Under the pieces are notes generated by a model. That model had not been told where the DNA came from, ran no database searches, and saw nothing but the letters and a program-made list of their open reading frames with translations. DNA of 64,000 nt from NCBI RefSeq assembly GCF_019175385.1, contig NC_083339.1, forward strand, positions 79,318,307 through 79,382,306, read 5' to 3'. Position numbers and translations under genes: made by a program. Shown piece after piece: positions 1 through 11,642 of this stretch; positions within the stretch are counted from its first letter, which is position 1, and each line of letters opens with the position of its first letter. This DNA is from Lycium barbarum (lineage: Eukaryota > Streptophyta > Magnoliopsida > Solanales > Solanaceae).

Positions 1-159
1 TTTAGCTGTTATAAATAAAAGTACTCAAAATTTACTTTTCTGTACTTTTTATGTTATAAACGGAAAAAATACTTGTTAATTTTAAAATCTCAATTGATTT
101 CATATTTCATTAATTAAAATTAAAACATAAATTACTAATAAATCCATATAGTTATACCA

Positions 160-631
160 GGGGCGGACGCGTGTGCAGTGAAGGGGTGTCGCCCGACATG
201 GCTTCGTCAGAAAATTTTATTAAATACACATACAAACAAGTATAAAAGTTATAGTATACGATTAAATGACACCACTTGATGAAGTGTGTCATGTGGACTG
301 ATGGTTAAAAGCGCTTGTTTTGCATGCGTAAGTCGCTGGTTAGAAACCGTCTGTCAGTTCCGCACAATCTTATTAAGCTTGTAAAAAGTATATATAGAGG
401 GTTCCAAAAGATCGCTCCATATCCTCCTTTGGGCTTAAAATCATTCAACTATTATGAAAACGCATGTTAGACCTTGATATCACAAGTAATTAATTCAAAT
501 TTAAACTTTTAAAAAACATTACTCTCTCTTTCACGAAAAAAAAAGAAGAAAATTACTCCTCTTTTTTGTCATTATTAAGTTGATGAGTTTAATGGGTTAA
601 AAATTTAATACCTGTTGAAATTTTGTATATA
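160..631 (+). mobile_element. Insertion private to copy A, SINE-like
   Basis: The segment is absent from copy B and is flanked by a direct repeat TATACCAGG (153-161 and 632-640; 7-9 bp depending on where the element starts). Inside it, a box-A-like stretch (about 298-312) and a box-B-like GGTTAGAAACC (338-348) have tRNA-like spacing, which suggests a pol III-derived SINE. Against a standard SINE, the boxes lie some 140 bases from the 5' end. No terminal inverted repeats are visible. The family is not recognised. Confidence 0.4.
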
Positions 632-1053
632 TATACCAGGATAGCACTAAGGCTACATCTTATTCCATTAATGATCACTTCTTTAAATGTTGACACCGCT
701 TACAGAAAATCCTGCGTATGTCACTGAGGTTGTTAAAGAATTTAAATCTAAGGAACATATGCATTTAAAATTAATAGAAAATCTAAATCTTCAAGTTTGA
801 CATAAAAATTATATAATTTTAGGTTGTTTCGTAAATTTCAGTCTAGCACTTGAATTGACGAAGAATTTTGTCCAAACTTTCAGCAAAAGGGAGTGCAATA
901 GCTTTGTCTTGAAGGTTGTCTAAGATCTTAACAGTTGACTCTTATATCTTACTCCAAGTAGCAGTATGTTAAGGCTCTTCATCAGCACTTCCGTTGTCAC
1001 CTTCTGCAAATTTGTTGTCTCTTGTTTTTCCACTCCAATGACTTGTGCAATAA

Positions 1054-2151
1054 CATTGGGTTGCATGACCTACTTCCTATCTTATGCAGTATCTAATTGT
1101 TGTCTATAGGATGGAACATGTTACTCAACCTGTTCTATGCTAGCGTCTTGCAGAATACAAACAACACATAAGTAAGAACACAACACTTTTACGTGGAATC
1201 CAGCCGGCTGACAAGGGCGATAAAAACCACGGCCTACACCTCTGTCGGATTTTTCGCAAAACTCCACTACAATGGAAAGCCTCTGCAAATTCAAGTTAAA
1301 AACTCTACAACCTAGGAACTAACTTCTAATCCATATCTTATTAATCAACCTCTGACTAGCAAGCAACCTTCAAGTTGACCTCAAACCTGAAGTTGAATTT
1401 ACAACATTTTTACTAACTGTATGCTTCTATGAAAGTGGATAAAGTAACATTCGATAAAAAATCTAATACAAGTTTCTAGACTTAAGAACTTAAAAACATT
1501 ATACAGTAGAACAACTCCTTCAATCTATCTTCTTGCACTAGGGACGCACGCCTTTATTCTTGAACATTCTTGATATATCTTGTGATCACTCAACATTCTA
1601 AATTCTATCTTTCTGGGTGTGCAATCCTTCTTCTTGGTAAGACATGGATATTTATAGCATCGAGTGCACAATAGGTTGGCAGACACAAAACCTTCTTCGA
1701 TTAGGCCCATGAAATATAGGGTTTGTGTTGAATTGGTATTCTTGCCTTTTGAGTCAGCTTCTTTGTCCTTGTAGAAGTTTGAATGATCTCGACAATTATG
1801 GAGAGGAATCCTACAACTTGACCGCTATGTCTTTATCATAAACTTGCAAACCCTATTTGATGTAGAACTTGCGCTGGAACATCTTCACGAACCTATTTCA
1901 TCCACCTGGTTCGTCTGCCTCTGAATCTCTGCACTATCTAAGATGGAACATGTTCACAAACCTGTTTCATCATCCCCTTCTCGTTCATTCCTACGACTCT
2001 ATCTTGACATGCTTTTGTGATGGATGATGGAACATGTAGACAGACCTGTTTCATGCATCATGCACTTTGCTCTGTGTCTGTGTACTTGTCTTCTTTCGAT
2101 AGAACATGTCTTGAAACCTGGTTCATTTACCACGTGTGCATATTTTGTCAA
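1054..2151 (-). mobile_element. SIRE-type Ty1/copia LTR, copy A (truncated)
   Basis: Homologous along its length to the LTR at 7,102-8,195 and, over the first 500 bases, to the LTR beside the primer binding site at 47,983. It is minus-oriented. It stops at GTCAA (2,147-2,151), the same place where copy B was hit by a gypsy LTR, and the last 25 or so bases of the LTR are missing here. The terminal TG has decayed. No internal region is attached. Confidence 0.75.
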
Positions 2152-2194
2152 TGTCACACCCCCCAACCTGGGCCTGGACATAATACGACACTCG
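2152..2194 (-). mobile_element. Truncated end of a gypsy LTR
   Basis: These 43 bases match the terminus of the solo LTR at 8,196-10,435 (TGTCACACCCC... here, TGGCACACCCC... there) and sit at the same GTCAA site. The rest of that LTR is missing, replaced directly by the Tat-type fragment. Confidence 0.6.
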
Positions 2195-2346
2195 TTGTTT
2201 CCTATGTCAGTGATCTGGTCATTGATACCGTTGTTCTCCATATCTAAAATAAGATTTCTTGACCGAAAAGCTTAAACGAGTTAGTGTAAAATGAGCGGGT
2301 CAAAAATGATACCACACTTGTCCAAGCCCCACGGTGGGCGCCAAAT
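2195..2346 (-). mobile_element. Tat/Ogre-type Ty3 leader with primer binding site and gag start
   Basis: On the minus strand the order is LTR end, a primer binding site of the type TGGCGCCCACCGTGG (about 2,329-2,345), an untranslated leader, then a start codon at 2,241-2,239 opening a frame that begins MENNG. This PBS and leader layout is that of Tat/Ogre-lineage Ty3 elements. Only about 15 gag codons remain before the junction at 2,194. Confidence 0.6.
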
Positions 2347-2976
2347 TGTTTACCCGTAAAATAGTACAGTTGAATTTGTATACGTAGTTTATGGACACGC
2401 AGATCAAGATGATCAAATTGAAATGATACAACGAAAGAAGTTATGAAAGACGATTTAATTACATTGAAGACAAGGTAAGCCTAGGCTCCGATGATGATGT
2501 TAACTGAAGTTGCTGGAGAAGTCTCCTGAAAAATCTTGTAAGCACAAGAAAGCTTAAAGAAATTTCTAAGTGTTTGCACTACACTTGTATGCTTTCTAAA
2601 ATCGGGATATCTTACAATGAATATAATACACTCTATTTATAGCTGAGTAATGAGGGATTTGATTTACAAATCATGCTCTCTTAATGACGAATGGATGTCT
2701 GTCATAGTTTCCAAATTAGGCCTGGAGGGGTTCCCGGGATATTTCGCAACGGCAGCCTGCTCATTCTACCTTCCCAGCCACTCGAACTCGATAACGCTTC
2801 CTCGGGCCCACAACTTTGTCTCCAAAAGATATGAGTCAAGCAAGATCCGTGACCGGCCACATTAACTCAACCGATGCCTCCTAATTGTTAACTCATGTCT
2901 AATCTGTCGCTAATGCCACGTATTTGCACCTGATACAACCACTTTGTTGTTCTAGATTTCACCCAATACACTTTAC
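2347..2976 (-). mobile_element. Tat-type Ty3/gypsy LTR
   Basis: A 630-bp LTR bounded by TG...CA, starting right at the primer binding site (2,346) and ending in TTTACA at 2,976. Read on the minus strand it has a TATA box (CTATAAATAG, about 2,634-2,643). Its partner LTR and the rest of the element are not in the window. Confidence 0.6.
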
Positions 2977-3585
2977 ATGACAAAAATTAAGCTGTTTATT
3001 CTCTCCATCGGTCTTTACTAGTCGATCCCCTCCCTCTTATCACCCACCACAACCTTCTTTCTCATCTCTTCTTACCCATTTTGTTTTTAAAATACGTAAT
3101 GTCAAATTGTCAACTTTATCCCTCAGAAAATGGTCTCTTTTATGGTTTTGTAAACAATTAACAAGATAAGGTGTAAATCAATAAAGAAAGCTGACAGGGT
3201 GCAAATAAAAAAATATTGCATACATTAAGGGTGCAAAATGCAAAGAACTCTGAAATCATATAGTATCGTTTTTACACACATATATGAACTTTTTTTAGTA
3301 ACATACTTTAGTACATGGATCAGGTTAAGGTAAGTGTTTTTTTCCTACCCCCGACGTTAGAATTTCTACTTCGTGATAGTTAAAGGACCTGCCATCCCTT
3401 GATGATCCGCTGTTAGAAATAATCTATACGTGTAATGTCCAAATTTATGTTGATATTTTTATCAAGTGCAAAATCGTGGTATGCTACATGGCATTACAAC
3501 TGGTACGTTAAGCCACCTAAATTAGTTTTTGGTCATATCGATATTGTGATCAACACATACTAGTATAAAGTTACCTGTCTGATCA
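2977..3585. other. No recognisable feature
   Basis: AT-rich sequence with a CT-rich stretch at 3,000-3,070. I see no coding frame, RNA gene or element terminus. It may be old repeat or original flanking DNA. Confidence 0.4.
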
Positions 3586-3594
3586 ATATTTAAA

Positions 3595-4045
3595 GGGAAA
3601 AGGGTCAAAAATACCTCTCTATTTTGGGAAAAGGGATAAAATTATCCTACGTTATAAATTTGGGTAAAAAATACCCCTCCAGTCATTAAAGTTTTCAAAT
3701 ATACTCCTGTCTTAACAGAAATTCCCAAAACCCCCAAATTAGATCAATTTCATTTTTAAACCCACTTCATATAAACCCGACCCAACTAAATAAAACACCC
3801 ATATGGGTTACCCGCTCATGTGCCTAGTGGCTCTAGATGTAGGACTCGGGAACAAGTTGATCACATATGAGTTTTTTATTTAGTTGAGTCGGGTTTAAAT
3901 GAAACAGGTTTAAAAATGAAATCGGGCTATTTTGGGGGATTTCCGTTAAGACAGGGGTATATTTGAAAACTTTAATGGCGGGAAGGATATTTTTGACCCA
4001 AATTTGTAACGAAGGATATTTTTAGGCATTTTTGACCCTTTTCCC
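3595..4045. mobile_element. MULE-type MITE with 9-bp target duplication
   Basis: A 451-bp element with long terminal inverted repeats beginning GGGAAAAGGGTCAAAAAT on both ends. It is flanked by a perfect 9-bp direct repeat ATATTTAAA (3,586-3,594 and 4,046-4,054). A 9-bp duplication is the mark of Mutator-like elements. The inverted repeats extend inward imperfectly, so the whole element could fold back. It has no coding capacity. Confidence 0.85.
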
Positions 4046-4054
4046 ATATTTAAA

Positions 4055-4890
4055 TTGAATTTCGTTACTACAAACATTTAACAGTCGGACCAAAACTATG
4101 AATTGGAAAATCCTCTGTGTGTAAAAACGAATAATGGCATGCCTCTAAAGCGACCGTTAATGTCGTTTGTGATTGGGACATGCTGGTTGTTAGGAGTTCT
4201 CCATCTCCTTTATATTTCTCTCATTATTCTCCACCAAGTAAACTCAAGATAATTTCTTCCTTATTATCGTGACATTGATCGGAATTGGTCCCTTAAGAAG
4301 ATCACATTTTTCAATTGTTGTAGTCCACATCAGTGTTGTGGGGTGATACTTTGTCTCTAATTTTTATATGATTTTGGACAATCCTTCTTTTGAGTTAGTC
4401 TTCGATGTTCAAATACACTCAAGATCCATTTCTTTTATCATAATATCAGTCAAACCCACCAAATTCTTATTTTATCGGATATTGGGCCCCTAAATTATAC
4501 CACCCTAAATTATACCACCTTGAAGAACTCATCCTTGCTTCACGAATGTAACTTATAATATCAAGTTAACCACAATTCTACGTCCGGATGAAGCTTAAGT
4601 AAGTACTTAGATGATTATGCAGTAATTTGATCAAGATAGCTCAATTCATGTCAACATCTGTATTTCTCACTAGATGTTCTATGATACAAAAGTTAACACC
4701 GTTAGAATGGTATCCTACAATAAAAATGCAATAATACTACCATAATTTATTTTTCAATTCCCTTTGTGGTTTCTTTTTATTTTCCTTAAAAAGTCTTTTA
4801 TTTCACATATTAATAATAAAGAGTTATCAAGTGTATACCTCTATTGATAATAAGCCAAGATATAGCCGAGAAACATTGTGAAAAATCCTG
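4055..4890. other. No recognisable feature
   Basis: AT-rich sequence between the MITE and a SIRE-like LTR. Only short spurious frames occur. No splice-bounded exons, element ends or RNA genes were recognised. Confidence 0.4.
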
Positions 4891-4899
4891 AGAACTTAT

Positions 4900-5889
4900 C
4901 CTTCTATTTTCCAAGTGAATTGTTATTTTTGATGTCTCATAATGTACTGAAGAACCACGTTATTTAGTCACCTAACAAGAAATAAATTGCGGAATATAAT
5001 ACACAAGGAATATTTTCGTGAAAGCACCTTGCTCCATGAAATAAAAAATCACAACCTACCTCATGAGTAGGATTTTTTCCAAAACTTCACTAAAAACCTG
5101 AGCAGTTTAAGGTTACGGCTCTAAACCAAAGGGACTAAAATCTAATAACTTTTCCCCTACAATCCACCCTAATTGTAGCCACCCCTTTCAAGACTCTTCC
5201 CTAGTCTTAAAAGGCTTTGCAACCGAATCAATCAACACCTATTGCAAAGCTTGTAGTAAAGTAAATAGGTTAAAATTCACGAACAAAGAATCAACCTAAC
5301 AACTTGATAACTAAGCAATAGCCTCCTTAGGTACATGCTATCTCTGTTGCAAGTTTGACTCTCAAATAGCACTCCTTCCAATGACTACTATTTTCCAGGA
5401 ATAATTGTTAATGTGTGTGACAACAATATGCTTCAATAACATCAATGTGGTGCTTTATATAGGGGTAGAAATGACTGAAATCTTCTATAATTTGGTCTCC
5501 GAAACCAAATCAAGTTTGGTTAAGGATTCTAATCCATGTTGGACTTTATTTCCTTAATTACGTCGGCCTTCACATGGGTTTCTCCTAATTCCACAATACT
5601 TTTCATATATGCAAGCGTAGCAATCATGTTTTAACAAGATTCCTTGATCCACATGTTTATTCCATAAACTCAATTTCTCAAGTAATCCTTCTTGCACTTG
5701 AAATCTGCTCATTAACATCTGATCAACAGTCATCTCCAATCGCCTGCTAAATACCTTGTTCCTTTAAGTGCCTGCATAATATTTCTGCAACCCTGTAGAC
5801 AACATATCCAGTTCCTTTAAGACGTGCTAAGGATCTGGTTCTTACGTGTTGGTGGTTAATCATCATAACATGAATTCAGCTTGTCAACA
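4900..5889 (-). mobile_element. Second SIRE-like Ty1/copia LTR
   Basis: On the minus strand a polypurine-type stretch (5,890-5,906, after a TCATCATCAAAAAG context typical before copia 3' LTRs) is followed by TGTTGACA at 5,889, the likely LTR start. A TATA box lies at about 5,455-5,465 (CCTATATAAAG on the minus strand). The far end resembles the matching part of the LTR at 7,102 (a cytosine-rich leader about 140 bases from the LTR end), but its exact boundary near 4,900 is a guess. It is a different family from the LTRs at 1,054 and 7,102. Confidence 0.45.
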
Positions 5890-6510
5890 AATTTTCTCTT
5901 TTTGATGATGACAAGCTCATAGAAAATTCATATGCAATCAAGTGTCCCTAAGGACCAACTTGATCAGCAACTTGACTTAGTATGATGTGTGATCTCACTT
6001 AAGTATAGGGACTCACCTTCCTCTCATTGCAACACTATAGAGTATTTTTGGCCTTGTTCTTTTTTTTTTTTTTTTTTTGCTTTTGGGGGGTATAGAAATT
6101 AATAACAACATAAGAAGATAAGTAATATAATGACTTCCCATTTTATCAAATAAAAGATAATGACATATAGCATTTTCCCCTTATGCATTAGGGATGATTT
6201 ATTATTCCTCAACATGAAATCATGTACCTTTTCTTAATTATTTAATATTTATTTTTCTACATTAACAGTAATGGATTCATATTACTAACTTTAAGAATTA
6301 ATGATATAATAAAAGAAATCAAATTCAATTATATCTTTATATGTTATATTCCTTACTGTAATATTAAGTCATCCTAGGTTTCAGTCGAAGGTATAGTAGT
6401 TTTGAAAGAAAATAGTAGAATAAATGTTTAATTGAAAAATAAATGTTGGTAATTAAATTTTAAAATAGAATTATCATTTAAAATAGTCAAAGTTATCTCG
6501 TAATCTCCAA
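5890..6510. other. Copia post-polymerase remnant and AT-rich DNA
   Basis: The first 150 bases carry the polypurine tract and 3' untranslated end of the copia element whose LTR lies at 4,900-5,889 (minus strand). A T-tract follows (6,060-6,078). The remainder is AT-rich with nothing recognisable. Confidence 0.35.
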
Positions 6511-6512
6511 TA

Positions 6513-7101
6513 CAGTCAAACCTCTCTATAGTGATGGCGTTTGTCTGAAAATTTCATGGTTGCTACCGTGAGGTGCTGTTATATATGTGTACTGGCTTTC
6601 GATGTGCTCATTTAGCAATTATAAATAAAAGTTTGAAAAATTTACTTTTCTATACTTTTTATGTTATAAATGAAAAAAATACTTGTTAATTTTAAAATCT
6701 CTATTGATTATCATATTTCATTAATTAAAATAAAAACATAAATTACTAATAAATTCATAATTAGTTGTACCACACCGATAAAGAATTAAAATCTAAGGAA
6801 CTTATGCATTTAAAATTAATTGAAAATCTAAATCTTCAAGTTTGTAAATTATACAATTGTAGGTTGTTTCGTAAATTTCAGCCTCTTAGTGTAACACTTG
6901 AATTGACGAAGACTTTTGTCCAAATTTTCAGCAAAAGGGAGTGCAATAGCTTTCTCTTGAAGGTTGGCTAAGAGCTTAACAGTTGACTCTTATATCTTAC
7001 TACAAGTAGCATCATGTTGAGGCTCTTCATTAGAACTTTCGTTGTCACCTTCTGCAAATCCACTGTCTCTTGTTTTTCCACTCCAATGACTTGTGCAATA
7101 A
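6513..7101. mobile_element. TA-flanked pogo/Stowaway-type remnant
   Basis: It begins TA|CAGTCAAACCTCTCTATA (TA at 6,511-6,512), similar to terminal repeats of Tc1/mariner-pogo type elements such as Emigrant. Copy A holds the same interior. A reverse-strand coding-like remnant spans about 6,870-7,095. The other terminus is not seen: the SIRE element sits at 7,102. Classification rests on the terminal motif alone. Confidence 0.35.
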
Positions 7102-8233
7102 CGTTGGGTTGCATGACCTACTTCATATCCTATGCTGTATCTAATTTTCGCCTATAGGATGGAACACGTTACTCTACCTGTTCTATACTAGTGTCTTAAA
7201 GAATATAACCAATATGTAAGTAAGAACACAACACTTTTACGTGGAAACCACCCGGCTCACAAGGGAGATAAAAACCACGACCTACACCTCTGTTGGATTT
7301 TTCCCAAAACTCCACTACAATGGTAACCTCTGTAAATTCGAGTTACAAACTCTGCAACCTAGGAACTAACCTCTAATCCCTATCTTACTAATCAACTTCT
7401 GACAAGCAAGCAACCTTCAAGTTGATCTCCAACTTGAAGTTGAATTTACAACATTTTTACTAACTGTATGCTTATATGAAAGCGGATAAAGTACAACTCG
7501 ATTAACAACCTAATACAAGTTTCTAGACTTAAGAACTAAAAAACATTATACAGTCGAACAACTCCTTCAATCTATCTTCTTTCACTAGGGACGCACGCTT
7601 GTATTCTTGATATATCTTCTGATCGCTCAATATTCTGAATTCTCTCTTTGTGGGTGTACAAACCTTCTTATTGGTAAGACTTGGATATTTATAGTATTGA
7701 GTGCACAACAGGTCGGCAGACACAAAACCCTCTTCAAGTAGGCCCATGAAATATAGGGTTTGTGTTGAATTCGTATTCTTGCCTTTTGAGTCGGTTTCTT
7801 TGTCCTTATTGAAGTTTGAATGATCTCGACAATTATGGAAAGGAGTCCTACAACTTGACTGCCATGTCTTTATCATAAACTTGAAAATCCTAGTTAAGAT
7901 AGAACTTGCGCTGGAACATGTTCACGAACCTGTTTCATCCACCTGGTTCATCTCCCTCTGAATCTCTGTACTATCTGAGATGGAACATGTTCACAAACCT
8001 GCTTCATCATCCCCTTTTCATTCATTCCTACGACTCTATCTTGAGCATGCTTTTGTGATGGATGATGGAACATGTAGACAGACATGTTTCATGCATCATG
8101 CACTTTGCTCTATGTCTGTGTTTCTACACCTATCTTCTTTTTATAGGACATGTCTTGAAAACTGGTTCATTTACCACATGTGCTTATTTTGTCAATGGCA
8201 CACCCCGAACCTAGGCCTGGACGTAACATCGCT
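6605..8233. repeat. Duplicated block, copy B
   Basis: Counterpart of 1-2,194. It lacks the 160-631 insertion and keeps the full nested gypsy LTR that copy A has lost. Confidence 0.7.
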
Positions 8234-10465
8234 ACTCGGTGCCTGACTGCATGGGATCGAGCGAACTAACTGGCTGGCTGAATTAACATGGGACATATAC
8301 TTAATGCGAAATATACTTTAAAAGATGGATAGTCTGGATAACATGAGTCATCATAATAATAATGAAAATACTATTTAAACATAAAAGTGGAAATGATCTG
8401 AAACCATAGTAGTGTGGCCCACAAGGCTAACCATAACTGAATAATGACATTGACATACTGACTAGTCTATGAAACCTCTAACAAGAATCTGAAAGTACTA
8501 AACTGTTACTGGGACCTTGTCCCAGCATACCTGGCTGTCTGAAATAAAATAACGACAATAAATAATAACGCCCCGAAATAAGTGGGGCTTACAATCTAGC
8601 TAATACTGTGGAATCCTAGCGAGCAGATCCGTCGTCCTGAAAATCAGCACCTAAATCGTGAAATGTAGGCCCCGAGCAATAGGGGCGTAAGTACACTGAA
8701 TTGCACTTGTATGTAAAGCAACTGAATGAAAGAATTGTAAGTGGGGTGATCGGTGAATGGGCAGCCCCAAATCAATAAACATGGTTTACATAAATAATAT
8801 GAAACTGAAACCGTAAGCTGCACATGAACATGAGTAACATCTGACATGAATATAATATAACATGAGTAAAACATTTTAAGTGGGAGAGACTTAGTATAAT
8901 CTATATGTAACCACCAGGTGAGTACGTGGCATCTGATCTCTGCCAATCAGCTAAGCCATCTCGTTCTTTGCCGGGATACGGGACAGGAATATGACATGAA
9001 TTGATCCGGAAAATACCCATAAATGGGGAACATGAAGGAATCGTCCTAACTAGGTGGAAAAATCCTTATCCTACGCCGGAATACGTAGTTTCAGGTATTA
9101 AATCTTCTCGGTAATTCGTGCAACTCCCAAAAACATGACTATGAATATGGTTGGCTGAAAATCCCATGACTTGTATAACATAACATGTAAACATGATTTG
9201 TAAGAATAATATGACATGTACATAGCTACATAAAATAACTTGTATGAAAATATGTAAGATTCATGGAGTAGAGTACTATTGGTTGATGACTTGTAATTGA
9301 GAACCCATGGAATTCAAAGCATGGTGTTCATGGATTACAGACAGGTTCATGGAAATTATAATGACGTATCATGAATTAAACTAAGAAACTGTAACCAAAT
9401 ATATTAACATGTATTTAGGTTTATCATGAACTAGAGAAAAATCATGATTTTGAGGCAAAATGAATTGCATGGATCAAACATGGTGTGGGGAAGAACAAAG
9501 ATGTTTCCACATGTGGATAGAAGCCCTACATACCTGTAAATGCTCCAATCCAACGAATTAACTTGCTTCTCTAACAAAGAACGCCTAAACCCTAGCTTTG
9601 AATCATTAGGGAAGGATTACTTGTTAATCCTATATTTTTGTTTAAGAATCACGTTAGGAATCATGTATTAGTGCTAGGATTGATTAGGAGTCGTAGAGAT
9701 GTTCTTACCTTCATGTGGGAGGTTGAAAGGAGAGAAAAATCATCCTTCAAGGGTTTTCTACGAAGTTGGAATGTCTGATGAATGAAATTTCGAGTTAAGT
9801 GTTAAATTTATAGCACGGAGTATTTAGATCACCTGGCTCGCCGAGCGAGCTCCATAGTGAGGGGTGACCTAGCTAAGGGCCTCACGCAATGAGCTCTATA
9901 GGGAGGTCCCACCTCGCTTTGAGCTTCGCTGAGGGAGCTTACCTGGCTAAAATGGACTTAGACAATTTTCTTATTTTTTTTTTAACTTTTGGACCCTCTA
10001 CCTTGCTGAACAAGGGCTATGGCGAGCTCCTGTCTCACTTTGGAGTTCACTCAGCGAGCTCCCCTGTCCATTTCATACTTAGCCAAAATTTTACATTTTC
10101 GACTTTGTCGAAAATACTCAGTAAAATGGGCATAACTCCTAGAAAAGAGCTCAGATTGGCCTCCACGTTATATTGATGGAAAGGTATTTCAAAGGGTGAC
10201 AACTTTCATGTTTTAAGTTTTCTCAAATTCCTAATGTATTTTCATGAAATCAGTCTTGAAGGCAGATCTATCGTAACTTAGTCGATTCTGTTGAATCTTA
10301 TGCACTTCACTATTCGCCTTGATTTCAAAACCACTATTTCAACCTATGTTCATCCCTATAGGACTTCATATGGATAAAATGTCACGTTAATACCCTAACA
10401 TATTCACACCTAACTCGAATTTACGGAGTGTTACAGTCAATCATCAAAACTTAAGCATGCCAACA
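7102..10465 (-). mobile_element. SIRE-type element 3' LTR, split by a solo LTR
   Basis: Read on the minus strand, the LTR starts TGTTGGCATGC at 10,465, just after the polypurine tract. It is interrupted at GTCAA by the solo LTR (8,196-10,435), resumes at 8,195 and ends at 7,102. Without the insertion it is about 1.12 kb. The part up to about 7,590 matches the 5' LTR at 47,983-48,478, which ties the two ends into one element. Confidence 0.75.
8196..10435 (-). mobile_element. Solo Ty3/gypsy LTR, TSD GTCAA
   Basis: A 2,240-bp minus-oriented LTR starting TGTAACACTCCG at 10,435 and ending in TGCCA (a decayed TGACA) at 8,196, with a perfect 5-bp duplication GTCAA on both sides (8,191-8,195, 10,436-10,440). 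A repeat module of CGAGCGAGCTC-like units lies at about 9,830-10,065, just upstream of a TATA-like CTATAAATTT (about 9,810). A consensus splice donor (AAG|GTAAG, 9,708) and a candidate acceptor (TTTAG|GT, 8,651) lie downstream. The absence of any internal region indicates LTR-LTR recombination. Confidence 0.9.
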
Positions 10466-10490
10466 AATACCTCCTTTTTTTGATGACGAA
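10466..10490 (-). promoter_or_regulatory. Polypurine tract of the SIRE-type element
   Basis: On the minus strand an A/G-rich run (AAAAAAAGGAGGTA) sits next to the LTR start at 10,465, in the position of the plus-strand primer used during reverse transcription. The upstream TCATCAAAA context is typical of SIRE-type copia elements. Confidence 0.6.
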
Positions 10491-11642
10491 CTTCAAGTTC
10501 TTCAGACATCTGTGTAATCTATTTTGAATAATATGAACACTTAGATTGAACCAAGTTAGCATAGTAGGGTCATAAAATAGGATACATCTTCCTCCTTTTG
10601 GCATCATTAAGAAGGTTCTTCAGTTTAGTTAAACATCAATGGAATATAGAAATATTAAACTCATGGCCACTGGGCTATCACATTTGCTCATGATAGGATC
10701 ACTTTCTCAATATTGTATCGTTTTTGAGTATTTAGATTCAAGCACAGATCCACAGATTGAGCAAGCAAGAAACTTAGCATCATGAAATACATATTCAACC
10801 ATTGATCATGGAAGACAGTACAGGCCATTTAAACATGACAGGTGACACATAGAAAGTATAAGTAATATTCGACTGATGTGAGGTTGGAATCGTTCGGTGC
10901 TAGGAACAGTAACTCAGGAGGGACTTATATTTGCATATTTCGATCTTCTATGCGGGTTCATTCACCCTCCCCTTCTTCAGTTAACATAATCCACCCACGC
11001 CTTTTTCTTTGGATGAGTAAGTGGATTTTCCTTAGCTAGTGGTCCTGCTTCAAATACTTTCTTAATTTTGCTTATGCCTTCACTTTTCATTGTATCCTTG
11101 GCTTCTTCTAACTCTTCCCCCTTAATAGTAGACTTCTCCCTTTTCTGTTTAGGTGGCACAACAAATGATTCTGAGCCTTCAAGAGGATCTCCAAGTTCAA
11201 CAATGGGTTAGGATTAGTGTCTATCGAACCCTCACTTCTTGGAAAATAAATCACTACTGGAGGGAAGGGAGGGTTGTTTATCACTGAGATATGCAATCTT
11301 TCATATGACTCGTCACGATCCCTCATTGATTAGAAAAACTTATCAGGGTAGGAGAATGAATCTGATATTTTGAGCAGGATTTTGTGAAAGGGGAGTTTTG
11401 CTTACCCTAAACTGTTGAATGCATGATGTGAACAAGGGTTTTATGGTCTAACTTGTTAGGAAGAGATGGATTTTTGGTGGAAGGTGTCCAAGACAAAGAT
11501 ATTTAATGAAGAGGGGTTTTTCAAGATTGACTGGCGCATGTGCGTACCCTTTTCTTGTGTTGACCACAGGTTCTCAGTAGCTGGCTTTGAGTAAGGAGGC
11601 TGTAATAGATTGAATGACATGTTTTATTCCCGACTGCACTAA
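10491..11642 (-). pseudogene. SIRE-type post-polymerase region with extra-ORF remnants
   Basis: This is the stretch between RNase H and the 3' LTR of the split element. It continues the sequence ending at 43,533 on the far side of the gypsy array. Two overlapping minus-strand frames stand out: 11,108-11,326 and 10,977-11,159, the latter lysine/glutamate-rich and ending DYVN. They probably were one frame now shifted. SIRE/Maximus elements are known to carry extra, sometimes env-like, coding sequence here. I see no domain that would identify the product. Confidence 0.4.

Larger units (their letters stand above)
1..2194. repeat. Duplicated block, copy A
   Basis: This stretch matches 6,605-8,233 in the same order: an AT-rich leader, the reverse-strand coding-like remnant, the same flank of a SIRE-type LTR, that LTR, and the first bases of a gypsy LTR inserted at the same GTCAA. 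Copy A differs by a private insertion (about 160-631) and breaks off at 2,194. Because flank and nested insertion are both shared, I infer duplication of a pre-assembled block rather than two independent insertions. The left limit lies outside the window. Confidence 0.7.

Noticed and set aside
298..348. Possible tRNA gene
   Set aside because: Box-like motifs are present, but no acceptor stem or cloverleaf could be formed; a SINE-like origin fits better.
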